Assembly (NCBI GenBank): GCA_963746175.1
Contig: CAVVAH010000008.1
Location: 62,001-126,000 of the forward strand
DNA: 64,000 nucleotides
Origin: CAVVAH01 sp963746175
GTDB lineage: Bacteria > Actinomycetota > Actinomycetes > JACCUZ01
Direction: 5' to 3'
The notes beneath the pieces were generated by a model. That model was given only the letters and a program-made list of their open reading frames with translations, made no database searches and was not told where the DNA came from. Every line of letters starts with the position of its first letter. Position 1 is the stretch's first letter. The translations under genes were made by a program, and so were the position numbers. Shown in pieces: positions 15,993 to 25,339 of the stretch.

Positions 15993-16763
15993 GTGGCGCG
16001 ACGGGACACGGACGGCAGCGGGACTGCGGGCAGCACAGCCGGCGGCTCCCCCGGCGCGGTGGTCGCCGAGATCCCCGACGGCCCGCCCGACGAGGCCGGC
16101 CTGACCCCGCGGCAGCGCCGGGTGCTCGAGGAGATCCGGTCCTCGGTGGAGCGCCGCGGCTACCCGCCGAGCATGCGCGAGATCGGCGAGGCCGTCGGAC
16201 TCACCAGCTCCTCCAGCGTCTCCCACCAGCTCGCCACCCTCGAGCGCAAGGGCTTCCTGCGCCGCGACCCCAACCGGCCGCGCGCCATCGAGGTCCGCAG
16301 CCCCGAGGCGGGGCCCGTGCACGCGCCGTCCTACGACGGCGGGGGCGACGTCCACGACCTCGAGACCGGCAGCGGCGACGCGCGGCCGGCGGCCGCCTAC
16401 GTGCCCCTCGTCGGCCGGATCGCTGCGGGTGGCCCGATCCTCGCCGAGCAGGCGGTGGAGGACGTCTTCCCGCTCCCCCGGCAGGTGGTCGGCGAGGGGA
16501 CCCTCTTCCTGCTCCAGGTCCAGGGCGACTCGATGGTCGACGCCGCGATCTGCGACGGCGACTGGGTGGTGGTGCGCCAGCAGCAGGTGGCCGACAACGG
16601 CGACATCGTCGCCGCGATGATCGACGGCGAGGCCACCGTGAAGACGTTCAAGCGCCGCGACGGCCACGTCTGGCTGATGCCGCACAACCCGGCGTACGAG
16701 CCGATCCCGGGCGACGAGGCGACGGTCCTCGGCCGGGTGACCGCGGTGCTGCGCCGGGTCTGA
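15993..16763 (+). CDS. lexA: SOS repressor LexA
   Basis: The 256-aa protein has an N-terminal winged helix (about residues 36-100; LTPRQRRVLEEIRSSVERRGYPPSMREIGEAVGL) and a C-terminal S24 peptidase domain. The self-cleavage site is Ala145-Gly146 in GRIAAGG, the nucleophile is Ser180 in QGDSM, and the general base is Lys217 in EATVKTFK. RecA filaments trigger its self-cleavage and so derepress the SOS genes. The GTG start at 15993 is set by GAGGAGG 6 nt upstream; the frame extends far upstream without LexA similarity. Confidence 0.96.
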   Translation: MARRDTDGSGTAGSTAGGSPGAVVAEIPDGPPDEAGLTPRQRRVLEEIRSSVERRGYPPSMREIGEAVGLTSSSSVSHQLATLERKGFLRRDPNRPRAIEVRSPEAGPVHAPSYDGGGDVHDLETGSGDARPAAAYVPLVGRIAAGGPILAEQAVEDVFPLPRQVVGEGTLFLLQVQGDSMVDAAICDGDWVVVRQQQVADNGDIVAAMIDGEATVKTFKRRDGHVWLMPHNPAYEPIPGDEATVLGRVTAVLRRV

Positions 16764-16799
16764 CGGGGCCGAACGGGCGGCTCGACGGGCCCAGCGGGT

Positions 16800-16834
16800 C
16801 AAGACCTGGTCAAGCGGGTCAAGCGCCGGTCTTG
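16800..16834 (+). terminator. Possible lexA terminator within a short repeat cluster
   Basis: CAAGACC (16800-16806) can pair with GGTCTTG (16828-16834), enclosing two copies of GCGGGTCAAG. It lies 37 bp after the lexA stop. The pairing would cover a TTG codon proposed as an early start for the next gene, which argues for a later start. Confidence 0.4.
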
Positions 16835-16852
16835 CTGCTCCGATCCCGCATC

Positions 16853-18925
16853 GTGAGCATCGTCACCGAAGGGCTCACGGGGGACTCTGCCGATCTGCCG
16901 GGCCCGCGAGCCGGCGCGCTCGCCGGTCTGGCGCTGCGGCATGTCCTGCACGCCCTGCACGAGGGCGTCGCGTCCCTGGACGCCGGCGGCGTGGTGCTCG
17001 ACGCGACCGACACCTTCCGCGACCTGGTCGGCGGTGCCGACCGGCTGACCCGGCTGGTCGACGACCAGGGCCGTCCGATCCCGGCCGACCGCCGCCCCTG
17101 GGCCGTCGCCCTCGCGGCGGGCCCGGTGCGCGACGTGGTGGTCGGGCTGGACACCCCGGGCGGCCGGCGCTGGCTGCGCGTGAACGCCACCGCCAGGAGC
17201 GACTCGCCCGCCGCGCTGGTGGCGGTCGCCGACGTCACCGCCCAGCACGAGGCGGCGGCCGCGCTGGCCGCTGCCGAGGACCGCTTCCGGCTGGCCACCC
17301 GGCACGCGCCCATCGGCGTGGCGATCGTGGCGCTGGACGGCGTGCTGCTCGAGGCCAACGACGCGTTCTGCCGGCTGCTCGGCTACGGACACGGCGAGCT
17401 GACCGGGCTCACCTTCCAGGCCCTCACGCACCCCGAGGACCTGGCGATCGACGTCGCGCACGTCGAGATGCTGCTGGCCGGCGGTGCGGAGACGTACCAG
17501 ATGGTCAAGCGGTACCTCACCCGCTCGGGAGCGCCGATCTGGGCCCAGCTGACCGTCGCGCTGGCCCGCGACGCCGCCGGGCGGCCGGCGTACTTCCTGT
17601 CGATGGTCGAGGACGTGACCGCCGAGCGGGACGCCACCGAGGCGCTCGTGCACCACACGGCGCACGACGAGCTCACCGGGCTGGCGAACCGGGCCACGCT
17701 GCTGGCCGCCACCGGCGAGGCGCTCCACCGGGCGCTGCCCGGCGACCGGCCGGTGGCCCTGCTGCTCTGCGACCTCGACCACTTCAAGCTGGTCAACGAC
17801 AGCCGCGGCCACGAGGCCGGCGACGCGGTGCTCGTCGAGACCGCCGAGCGGCTGCGCGCGTCGATCCGGGACGGCGACCTGGTGGCCCGGCTCGGCGGCG
17901 ACGAGTTCGCCGTCCTCTGTCACGCCGTGCCGTCACGCGAGCACGCCGAGCGCCTCGCGCAGCGGCTGATCGACGACGTCACCCGGCCGATGCAGAACGC
18001 GCACAACGTGAGCATGACCGCGAGCATCGGCATCGCCCTCGCCGATCCCGGCATGACGGCGGCCGAGCTGTTGCGCAACGCCGACGCCGCCCTGTACCGC
18101 GCCAAGGAGGGCGGCCGGGACCGGCACGCGCTCTTCGTGCCGGAGCTCATCGAGCGGGCCACCCGCCGACTCGGCCTGGAGCACGACCTGCGCGAGGCGA
18201 TGCGCGCCGAAGCCCTGTTCCTCGACTACCAGCCGGTCCGCCGGCTGGGCGACGGCAGCATCGCGGCGTACGAGGCGCTGGTCCGCTGGCAGCACCCCCA
18301 GCGCGGCGTCCTCGCACCCGACTCGTTCCTGCCGGTGGCCGAGGCGAGCGACCTGGTGCTCGAGATCGACCGGTACGTGCTGCTCCGTGCCTGCTCGGAC
18401 GCGGCCGGCTGGGGCGGCGCCGACGCGCCGAACGTCAGCGTCAACATCTCGGCCCGGCACGTCGGGCGCGGGCTGCTGCCGGGCCTGGTCGCGCGCGCGC
18501 TGAGCCGCAGCGGCCTGGAGCCGCACCGGCTCACCCTCGAGCTCACCGAGACCGCGCTGCTCGGTGTCACGCCCACGGCCACCAGCGAGCTGGACACCCT
18601 GGTGCACCTCGGGGTGCGGCTGGCGATCGACGACTTCGGCACCGGCTACTCGTCCCTGACGCACCTGGTCGACGTGCCGGCCAGCTACGTCAAGATCGAC
18701 CGGTCGTTCGTCGGCCGGATGACCGGCTCGCACGCGTCGACGGCGATCGTGGAGGCCGTGGTCTCGCTCTGCCGGGCGCTGCACATCGACGTCGTGGCCG
18801 AGGGCATCGAGGACGAGGACCAGCGCCGGATGCTGTCCCGCCTCGGCTGCTCCTACGGCCAGGGGTACCTGCTCGGGCGACCGGGCCGGATCGACCTGAC
18901 CGCGCACGAGCGGGCAGGCACCTGA
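16853..18925 (+). CDS. PAS-GGDEF-EAL cyclic-di-GMP signalling protein
   Basis: The ~690-aa soluble protein has a degenerate N-terminal sensory region, a PAS domain (about residues 145-260), a GGDEF domain with an intact RLGGDEFA (near residue 350), and an EAL domain with EAL (near 475) and DDFGTGYSS (near 595). GGDEF makes cyclic di-GMP and EAL degrades it; both sets of key motifs look intact, so either activity is possible. I placed the start at the GTG 16853; a TTG at 16832 is in frame but falls inside a hairpin. Neither has a clear ribosome site. A second GGDEF-EAL protein, membrane-bound, is encoded at 27.4 kb. Confidence 0.88.
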   Translation: MSIVTEGLTGDSADLPGPRAGALAGLALRHVLHALHEGVASLDAGGVVLDATDTFRDLVGGADRLTRLVDDQGRPIPADRRPWAVALAAGPVRDVVVGLDTPGGRRWLRVNATARSDSPAALVAVADVTAQHEAAAALAAAEDRFRLATRHAPIGVAIVALDGVLLEANDAFCRLLGYGHGELTGLTFQALTHPEDLAIDVAHVEMLLAGGAETYQMVKRYLTRSGAPIWAQLTVALARDAAGRPAYFLSMVEDVTAERDATEALVHHTAHDELTGLANRATLLAATGEALHRALPGDRPVALLLCDLDHFKLVNDSRGHEAGDAVLVETAERLRASIRDGDLVARLGGDEFAVLCHAVPSREHAERLAQRLIDDVTRPMQNAHNVSMTASIGIALADPGMTAAELLRNADAALYRAKEGGRDRHALFVPELIERATRRLGLEHDLREAMRAEALFLDYQPVRRLGDGSIAAYEALVRWQHPQRGVLAPDSFLPVAEASDLVLEIDRYVLLRACSDAAGWGGADAPNVSVNISARHVGRGLLPGLVARALSRSGLEPHRLTLELTETALLGVTPTATSELDTLVHLGVRLAIDDFGTGYSSLTHLVDVPASYVKIDRSFVGRMTGSHASTAIVEAVVSLCRALHIDVVAEGIEDEDQRRMLSRLGCSYGQGYLLGRPGRIDLTAHERAGT

Positions 18926-19020
18926 CGACCCGCCGACGGGTGGGCCACGCCCCGACCGGGTAGGCCACCTGTGCTTGACTTCCCCCTGCCCGCCACCGAC
19001 CCGCACCGGAGTGATCACGC

Positions 19021-19932
19021 GTGCCCGCTGGCCGCCGCCGCAAGACCACGCCGCTCCCCGTACGGCTGCGTCGCTGGGGTGCCGTGACCGTCCCGGTCCT
19101 GGCGCTCGCCGCCGTGGCGGTGCCGGTCGCCAGCGCCCTCGAGTCGACCGGGGCCGACCGCACGGACGTGTCGGCCTCCGCGGACGGCCCGGCCCTGCCG
19201 GTCCGGGCCGAGGCGCGCACCGTCTCCCGGTCCTGGCAGCGGCCCGAGACGCCTCCCCCGCACCTCGCCGACGTCGAGGGCATCGCCGAGGCCGCGGTGG
19301 CGACCGACCGGGCCGCGCTCTCGCCGCGCTGGGCCACCGACGACCTGGTGGTCTGGAGCGAGGCCGGTGCCGGCTCCCGCGTCCTCCTGCACATCAGGGA
19401 CGGCCAGAAGGTCCTCGTCACCGGCGCCGTCCAGGGCCCGTGGGCGCAGGTCGCGCACGACGACCAGCTCGTGTGGGTCCGCCGCAACGGCCTCACCCGC
19501 GACGAGCCGGCCACCGCGACCGACCCGTCCTCCGGGGCGACGCTGACGTTCGCCGGGCACGTCCCGGCCGGCGTCGCCGGGGAGCCCTGCCCCGACGGCT
19601 CGTCGGTCGAGAGCGGGCTGACCACGAACGCGATCAAGGTCTACCGGGCCGTGTGCGCGGCCTTCCCCGCCGTGTCGTCGTGGGGCGGCCGCACCGGCTC
19701 CGGCGGCGACCACGGCAGCGGGCACGCCCTCGACATCATGTGCACCGGTTCGCTGGGCGACGCCATCGCGGCGTACGTCCGGGAGCACCACAGCGATCTC
19801 GGCGTCTCCTACGTCATCTGGTCCCAGCACATCTGGACCGTGCAGCGCAGCAGTGAGGGGTGGCGCGCGATGTCCGACCGTGGCTCCACCACGGCGAACC
19901 ACTACGACCACGTGCACGTCACCGTCTACTGA
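19021..19932 (+). CDS. Secreted cell-wall-associated protein with ARB-07466/VldE-like C-terminal domain
   Basis: The 303-aa protein has a basic N-terminus and a single hydrophobic segment (about residues 18-38) acting as signal or anchor. A central SH3-like stretch (VVWSEAGAGSRVLLHIRDGQK...QVWVRRNGL) follows. The C-terminal domain holds GDHGSGHALDIMC and NHYDHVHVTVY, a His/Asp pattern like that of LAS/VanY-type peptidoglycan peptidases. It is common in actinobacterial exported proteins. The start GTG follows a GGAGTGA site. A role in peptidoglycan turnover is inferred from the fold. Confidence 0.74.
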   Translation: MPAGRRRKTTPLPVRLRRWGAVTVPVLALAAVAVPVASALESTGADRTDVSASADGPALPVRAEARTVSRSWQRPETPPPHLADVEGIAEAAVATDRAALSPRWATDDLVVWSEAGAGSRVLLHIRDGQKVLVTGAVQGPWAQVAHDDQLVWVRRNGLTRDEPATATDPSSGATLTFAGHVPAGVAGEPCPDGSSVESGLTTNAIKVYRAVCAAFPAVSSWGGRTGSGGDHGSGHALDIMCTGSLGDAIAAYVREHHSDLGVSYVIWSQHIWTVQRSSEGWRAMSDRGSTTANHYDHVHVTVY

Positions 19933-19968
19933 CCGCCAGGTCCTGCGCGATCGGCCTAGCCTCGACGT

Positions 19969-20790
19969 GTGACTCCTGACGGCCCCCTGCGCCCGGTGTG
20001 GCTGTCGTCCGGCCTGACCCTCCGGTACGCCAGCCACGGTGACGCCCGGGGAACCGCAGTCGTCTTGCTGCACCCGTGGGTCGAGTCGGCGCGGTGCTTC
20101 GACCGGCTGCTGCCGCTGCTGCCTCCGACGATCCATGTCCTCACGGTCGACCAGCGCGGGCACGGCGAGTCCGACAAGCCGGTGGACGGCTACTCGCTGG
20201 AGGAGCTCGCCGACGACGTCGACGCATTCATGGCGGCAGTCGGTGTGGACACTGCGGTCCTGCTCGGCTCCTCGAGCGGCGGGTACGTCGCGCAGGAGGT
20301 CGCCGTTCGCCACCCACGACGGGTCTGCGGTCTCGTGCTGGTGGGATCGCCGCGCAGCCTCCGGGGCAGGCCGTCGTTCGCCGACGAGGTGGAGCGGCTC
20401 ACGGACCCGGTCGACCGGGCATGGGTGATGCAGTCCCTCTCCTGGTACCCGCTCAGCCACGACGTCCCCGACTGGTACCTCGACGACCGGGTCACGGACG
20501 GGGTCCGGGTGCCCGCCCACGTCTGGAGCGCGGCGCTGGCCGGCCTGTACGACGCCGTGCCGCCCACCGACGCCGCGACGATCACGGCGCCGACACTGGT
20601 CATCGGCGGCGGCCGTGACGCGCTGCTGGGCCCGGACGAGCAGCGCCGGCTGGCGGCGGCGATCCCGGGCTCCAGGCTCGTCATCTACGACGACACCGGC
20701 CACCTGGTGCTGTGGGAGCGCCCGGATCGCGTGGCAGCGGCTCTGACGGACTTCGTGCGCGACCTGCCCGGGCCGCGCACCGCCGGCTGA
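19969..20790 (+). CDS. Alpha/beta-fold hydrolase
   Basis: The 273-aa cytoplasmic protein is a typical alpha/beta hydrolase. It has the oxyanion motif HPW (about residue 35), the DQRGHGESDKP turn, nucleophile elbow GSSSGG (Ser near 102), acid GGGRDALL (Asp near 224) and catalytic His in DTGHLVLWE. The substrate cannot be predicted; nearest types are haloperoxidase/esterase-like enzymes. The GTG start at 19969 has TAGCCT ending 6 nt upstream and no ribosome site, so a leaderless message is likely. Confidence 0.85.
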   Translation: MTPDGPLRPVWLSSGLTLRYASHGDARGTAVVLLHPWVESARCFDRLLPLLPPTIHVLTVDQRGHGESDKPVDGYSLEELADDVDAFMAAVGVDTAVLLGSSSGGYVAQEVAVRHPRRVCGLVLVGSPRSLRGRPSFADEVERLTDPVDRAWVMQSLSWYPLSHDVPDWYLDDRVTDGVRVPAHVWSAALAGLYDAVPPTDAATITAPTLVIGGGRDALLGPDEQRRLAAAIPGSRLVIYDDTGHLVLWERPDRVAAALTDFVRDLPGPRTAG

Positions 20791-20804
20791 CCCCGCCCAC
20801 CGGC

Positions 20805-21800
20805 TCAGCTCTCGCGGACGACGTCGGACGGCTCCTTGTCCGCGCGCAGGCCGCGCCACACCGGGTGACGCATCGCGCCGTCCCGGGTCCACTCGGTGAA
20901 GACGACCTCGCCCACCAGCCGCGGCCGCACCCAGTGCGCGTGCCGGGCGTGCATCCGCGGCACCGGTTCCGCGAACGGCGACTCGTCGACCTCGTCCGGC
21001 CGCAGCCGCGTGCCCAGGTCGGCAAGGGCCCGGTCCGAGAAGCCGGTGCCGACGTGGCCGGCGTAGATCAGCCGCCCGTCGCCGTCGGGCACCCCGAGCA
21101 GCAGTGACCCGATGCCGCCCTCGCGACGGCCCTGGCCGGGCGACCAGCCGCCGACGACGACCTCCTGCATCCGCAGGTGCTTGACCTTGGTCCAGGTCGG
21201 TGACCGTCGCCCCGGCAGGTACGGCGAGTCGTGGCGTTTCGCGAGGACGCCCTCGAGCCCCCGCTCCAGGGACACCGCGAGCGCGTCCGCCGCCTGACCG
21301 TCGAAGGCCGGCGGCACCGCCCACCGGCCACCCGCGAGCTCGAGCGACTCGAGCGCCGCGCGCCGCTCGTCGTACGGCAGCGGGACGAGGCTGGTGCCGT
21401 CGAGGTGCAGCAGGTCGAAGACCAGCAGGCTCACGGGGACCCGCGCGAGCAGGTCGCGGCCGGGCGACTGGACGTGCATCCGGTTCTGCAGCTCACCGAA
21501 GCTCGGCCGGCCAGCCTCGTCGAACGCCACCAGCTCGCCGTCGAGGACGAGCCGGTGCCCGTCGAGCTCGGTGGCGAGGGCCTGCAGCTCGGGGTAGGTG
21601 CGTGAGACCTCGCGGTCGTTGCGGGTCATCACGCGGAGGTCGCCGCGGTCCAGGTACACCACGGCGCGGACGCCGTCCCACTTCATCTCGAACGCCCAGC
21701 GGCTCTCCTGCTCGGGCGGCGGGAGCTCGCCGGCCGTGGCCAGCATCGGCCGGACCAGCGGCAGCGCGGGGTCCGGGCTCACGCGTCCTTGGTACCTCAT
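20805..21800 (-). CDS. ATP-dependent DNA ligase (LigD-type ligase domain alone)
   Basis: The ~331-aa protein has the nucleotidyl-transferase motif I EMKWDGVRA (Lys near residue 39), motif III-like LVFDLLHLDG, motif IV GLEGVLAKR and motif V TWTKVKH. An OB-fold follows (GGIGSLLLGV...YAGHVGTGF). It corresponds to the ligase part of bacterial LigD without the polymerase or nuclease domains, as in the mycobacterial LigC-like enzymes. No Ku gene is in the window, so it may act in short-patch repair. A GTG at 21782 with AAGGA just upstream is an alternative start. A hairpin terminator lies between its start and the next gene's stop. Confidence 0.88.
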   Translation of the reverse strand: MRYQGRVSPDPALPLVRPMLATAGELPPPEQESRWAFEMKWDGVRAVVYLDRGDLRVMTRNDREVSRTYPELQALATELDGHRLVLDGELVAFDEAGRPSFGELQNRMHVQSPGRDLLARVPVSLLVFDLLHLDGTSLVPLPYDERRAALESLELAGGRWAVPPAFDGQAADALAVSLERGLEGVLAKRHDSPYLPGRRSPTWTKVKHLRMQEVVVGGWSPGQGRREGGIGSLLLGVPDGDGRLIYAGHVGTGFSDRALADLGTRLRPDEVDESPFAEPVPRMHARHAHWVRPRLVGEVVFTEWTRDGAMRHPVWRGLRADKEPSDVVRES

Positions 21801-21818
21801 CGCCGGGAGGACGACGAG

Positions 21819-21847
21819 GGCCGGGCACCGACATGCGGTGCCCGGCC
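21819..21847 (-). terminator. Hairpin terminator after the secreted nuclease gene
   Basis: A 12-bp stem (21819-21830 with 21836-21847) with a 5-nt loop lies 20 bp past the stop of the ExeM-like gene, just upstream of the DNA ligase start. Confidence 0.72.
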
Positions 21848-21866
21848 TGTCGTCAGGACCGCGTCG

Positions 21867-24800
21867 CTACTTCGCCCGCACGGTCACCGGGGGGCTGTCC
21901 GACCCGACATGGTTGTCGGTGTCGGTCGGGCTGAACGTCGCCGTGACGACGTGGGTCCCCTTGGACACCGTGGCCACCGCGCGGGCCGAGCCGCCGGACA
22001 CGGCGGCCGTCGCCACCTGCACGCCGTCGACCCGGAACGTCACGGTGCCGACCGGCGACCGGCCGTTCTCGAGCGCGACCCTCGCCGTCATGTCCGCGAC
22101 GAACTCCTGGGGTCCGCCCTTGCCCTTCACCTTGCCGACCTGGACCGAGACGGACGTCGTGGAGTGCGCCTTGGTCACGCTGAACGCGGTCGGGTCCGAC
22201 GTCGACCCGGTGGCGTCGTCCGTGTCCGCCGGCACGAACCGCGCCCGGAGGGTGTGGTTCCCCGCCGCGAGGAAGGCCGGCACGCTGCCGGTGGCGGTCC
22301 CGTCCGACACGGTCGCGGTGGCGATCACCGTGCTGCCGTCGAGCAGCTCGACCGTGCCCGCCGGGTCGCCGTCACGGCTGAGCGTCACCCGTGCCGACCA
22401 GGCCGCCGGCGTCTGGGTGCCGTAGACCTGCGAGGACGGCGTCACGCCGAGCGTCGTGGTCGACGACTCGGCCGCCGGGGTCAGCGCCAGGTCGACGATG
22501 ACCGGGTCGTGGTCGGAGATGCGGAACTGGTCCGGCGCGTACAGCGTCGACTGCTGGTTCGCCGTCTTGAAGTTGGTGTTGTAGTCGAGCACCGACGGCT
22601 CGTCGGAGTTGATGTGCCACTCGTAGACACCGACTACCTGCGGCTGCACCGACAGCGACCCGAAGGCGTAGTCGAGGTAGCCCCACTGGCCGTCGAACAC
22701 GTAGGAGTACGCGTCGGGCCCGATCCGGTCACGGATCAGGTTCTTGTAGCCGGCGGTCTCCAGGGTCTGGACCGGGCGCTCCATGGCGTAGGAGTTGTAG
22801 TCGCCCACGAGCAGGACATCAGGGTCGTCGACGCCCGTCGGGTCGGAGTCGAGCCAGGCAGCAAGCGCTGCCGCGGAGTTGTTGCGGACCTCGTCGCAGT
22901 TGCCGGAGCCGTCGCCCGCGTCCGGGGCGTTGCACGCGCTGCCCTTGCTCTTGAGGTGGTTGACGTCGACGACGAACACAGAGCCGCTGGCGTTCTCCTC
23001 GAACGCCTGCGCCACCGAGGGGCGGGCACGCGGCGCGTCGTCGCCGCCGTTGACGAACGCCTCGGAGTTGAGCGCCGCGGTGTCGCCCACCGGAGTCACG
23101 ACAGCGGGCTTGTAGAGGACGCCGACCTTGATGGCGTCGCTGCCGGCCGCGTCCGCCTGACCCGTCGCTGCGTCGACGTCGATGAACGCGTACGTCCCGG
23201 CTCCCGCCTCGTCGTTCAGTCTGTCGACGAGGAACTGGATCGCACTGCTCGGGCCGTAGCCGTCGTTCTCGATCTCGTTGATCCCGATGACGTCGGCACC
23301 GGTCCCGACGATGCCGGCCACCGTCTTCGGCCACTGCCGGTCGAACTCGGCCTGGTTCTCAGCGCCGCGGCAGTCCAGCGGTCCGCCGGTCGTGCCGCTC
23401 GCGCAGCCCGTGAACGTGTTGAAGAAGTTGAGCAGGTTCATGCCCGCCACCCGGACCGTCGTGCCCTCGGCCCGCGTGGGGGCAGAAGTCGGCCGCGCGT
23501 TGACGGCCTGGAAGTCCGGCACGCCGCCTCCCAGCGCACCTATCGGACGGAGCCGGTAGGAGTTCGGGCTGGCCGCGTTGCCGCCCCAGGTGTAGGTGAA
23601 CACGCCGACGGTGTTCGTCGCGGTGTCCCCGCCGCGGAGCGTGTTGCTCGCCGACAGCGGCTGGCCACCCCGGCCGAACAGGATCGGGTCGGGGTTCTGC
23701 GCCTGCGACGCGTCGTCGAACAGGATCTGGTTGAGGTTGTTGGCGTTCTGCTGCGCCTGCGCCGGGGCTCCGGGCGCGACGATGCTGGTCGGCTGCGGGA
23801 GCCGCCCGCCGGACGACATCAGCACCTCGCCGAAGCGCCCGAGCTGGAAGTGCTCGGTGACGGTCAGGGTCTGCGTCATCTTCACGAGCATGCCCTCGTA
23901 CCGCTCCGGGAAGTCCGCCGACGCGAACGGCAGCTCGACCTGGGTCGGGACGATGGTGTTGCCCGTGGTGCAGACCTCCGGGGTGAGGCCGATGCTGACC
24001 TGCGTCTGCCCCTGGTTCTCGCTCGCGGTGCCGGTGACCCGGACCAGGTCCCCGAGGTGCACCGTGTCGGCGTTGCTGCCCTCGAAGACGAAGACCGCGT
24101 CGGAGGTCACGACGTTGCCGTCGCTGCCGGGGTCCTGGATGTAGAAGCCGCGCAGCGCGGGTGACGCACCCTCGTAGTCGCCGACGACGACGCCCTGGGT
24201 GGTGACGCTGGTGCCGGCCAGCGGCGAGGTCTCGCCGCTGCCCTGGATCTGCCATGCCGGGGTGTAGGCCTGCCCACAGCCGGAGCCCGTGGAGAACGTC
24301 ACCGTCTTGTCGGCCGTCATCGCGTCCGGCGGGTCGTTGGTGTCCGTGTCGGTGACGCTCGCCGCGTGCACGGTCAGCGTGCAGGAACCGTCCGGCAGGT
24401 CGGACGTCGGGTCCACGGTGCGTGAGGTGCCGGTGCCGCTGACGGTCAGTGGCTGGTCGGTCCCACCGCAGGCAAGGGTGAACGCACCAGGGCCTGTCCC
24501 GACCGACTCGGAGAACGTCACGGAGAGGTTCGCCGACGCGGAGACGTTCGATGCCCCGTTGGCCGGCGTCGTCTGCGTCACCGTCGGCGCATCGTCCGGC
24601 GGTGGGCCTGTGCACGCCGCGCCACAGGCGGTCGGCGATGGCACGCCGGCCGTGAAGTCAGCTGCGTTGTTCCCGGTGTCCGCGTGGCTGCTGCTCCTCG
24701 ACACCGACGTCGTGTTGCTGGGTGCCGCGGTGGGGCCAGTGCCCTCGAAGTCGTTAGCCGCACTCCCGTACCCCACGAAGTCAACGACACCAGCAGCGGA

Positions 24801-25238
24801 GTCGCAGTCGGCGCCACAGGTCAGCGCCCCGCTGGTGTCCACCAGAGCGACCTTGCCCGCGGTGCCCGACATCGCGATCGTCCCGGTCACGTCGCTGGGG
24901 ACGTCCGTGGTCCCGCCGCTCCCCTGGGACTCGCGCACGACGTACGAGGCGCCGGCCGGCAGGACGTCGCTCAGCGCGGTCACGGCGGAGAAGGTCCCGG
25001 AGGCCGCGGCGTACTGCACCGACCAGCCGGACAGGTCGACCGGCTGGGAGCTCACGTTGACCAGCTCGACGAAGTCCTGCTTGTAGGTGGCCCCGGAGTT
25101 GCCGCCGCCGCCGTAGACCTCGTTGATCACGACCGGTCCGGCACCAGCCGCCTGTGCGGGCGGCGCCGCTCCGAGGAACCCGGCCGACAGGGCAAGTGCC
25201 CCGGCGGCTCCGACGAGGCTGCGACGCCCTGCGCGCAT
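21867..25238 (-). CDS. ExeM/NucH-family secreted endonuclease with lamin-tail and Ig-like domains
   Basis: The ~1123-aa protein has a signal peptide ending near APPAQA. An LTD (lamin-tail) domain follows (VVINEVYGGGGNSGATYKQDFVELVN...), then an SbsA-type Ig-like domain (DAPTVTQTTPANGASNVSASANLSVTFSESV). A central OB-like region leads into an endonuclease/exonuclease/phosphatase domain with GINEIENDGYG, HLKSKGS, GDYNSY and SDHDPV. Two Ig-like repeats end the protein. ExeM/NucH enzymes are extracellular DNases used to recycle phosphate or clear matrix DNA. I chose the ATG at 25238 because GGAGA precedes it; a GTG 24 bp upstream is possible. No sortase or other anchor is seen. Confidence 0.88.
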   Translation of the reverse strand: MRAGRRSLVGAAGALALSAGFLGAAPPAQAAGAGPVVINEVYGGGGNSGATYKQDFVELVNVSSQPVDLSGWSVQYAAASGTFSAVTALSDVLPAGASYVVRESQGSGGTTDVPSDVTGTIAMSGTAGKVALVDTSGALTCGADCDSAAGVVDFVGYGSAANDFEGTGPTAAPSNTTSVSRSSSHADTGNNAADFTAGVPSPTACGAACTGPPPDDAPTVTQTTPANGASNVSASANLSVTFSESVGTGPGAFTLACGGTDQPLTVSGTGTSRTVDPTSDLPDGSCTLTVHAASVTDTDTNDPPDAMTADKTVTFSTGSGCGQAYTPAWQIQGSGETSPLAGTSVTTQGVVVGDYEGASPALRGFYIQDPGSDGNVVTSDAVFVFEGSNADTVHLGDLVRVTGTASENQGQTQVSIGLTPEVCTTGNTIVPTQVELPFASADFPERYEGMLVKMTQTLTVTEHFQLGRFGEVLMSSGGRLPQPTSIVAPGAPAQAQQNANNLNQILFDDASQAQNPDPILFGRGGQPLSASNTLRGGDTATNTVGVFTYTWGGNAASPNSYRLRPIGALGGGVPDFQAVNARPTSAPTRAEGTTVRVAGMNLLNFFNTFTGCASGTTGGPLDCRGAENQAEFDRQWPKTVAGIVGTGADVIGINEIENDGYGPSSAIQFLVDRLNDEAGAGTYAFIDVDAATGQADAAGSDAIKVGVLYKPAVVTPVGDTAALNSEAFVNGGDDAPRARPSVAQAFEENASGSVFVVDVNHLKSKGSACNAPDAGDGSGNCDEVRNNSAAALAAWLDSDPTGVDDPDVLLVGDYNSYAMERPVQTLETAGYKNLIRDRIGPDAYSYVFDGQWGYLDYAFGSLSVQPQVVGVYEWHINSDEPSVLDYNTNFKTANQQSTLYAPDQFRISDHDPVIVDLALTPAAESSTTTLGVTPSSQVYGTQTPAAWSARVTLSRDGDPAGTVELLDGSTVIATATVSDGTATGSVPAFLAAGNHTLRARFVPADTDDATGSTSDPTAFSVTKAHSTTSVSVQVGKVKGKGGPQEFVADMTARVALENGRSPVGTVTFRVDGVQVATAAVSGGSARAVATVSKGTHVVTATFSPTDTDNHVGSDSPPVTVRAK

Positions 25239-25339
25239 GCGCGTTCTCCGTTTCGTGGACACGAGAGACGGACCGCGTCAGGCCAGGGGCGGATCACGCC
25301 CACGTAGTCACTGGGCCCGTCAGGTGCGCGAAACCTACG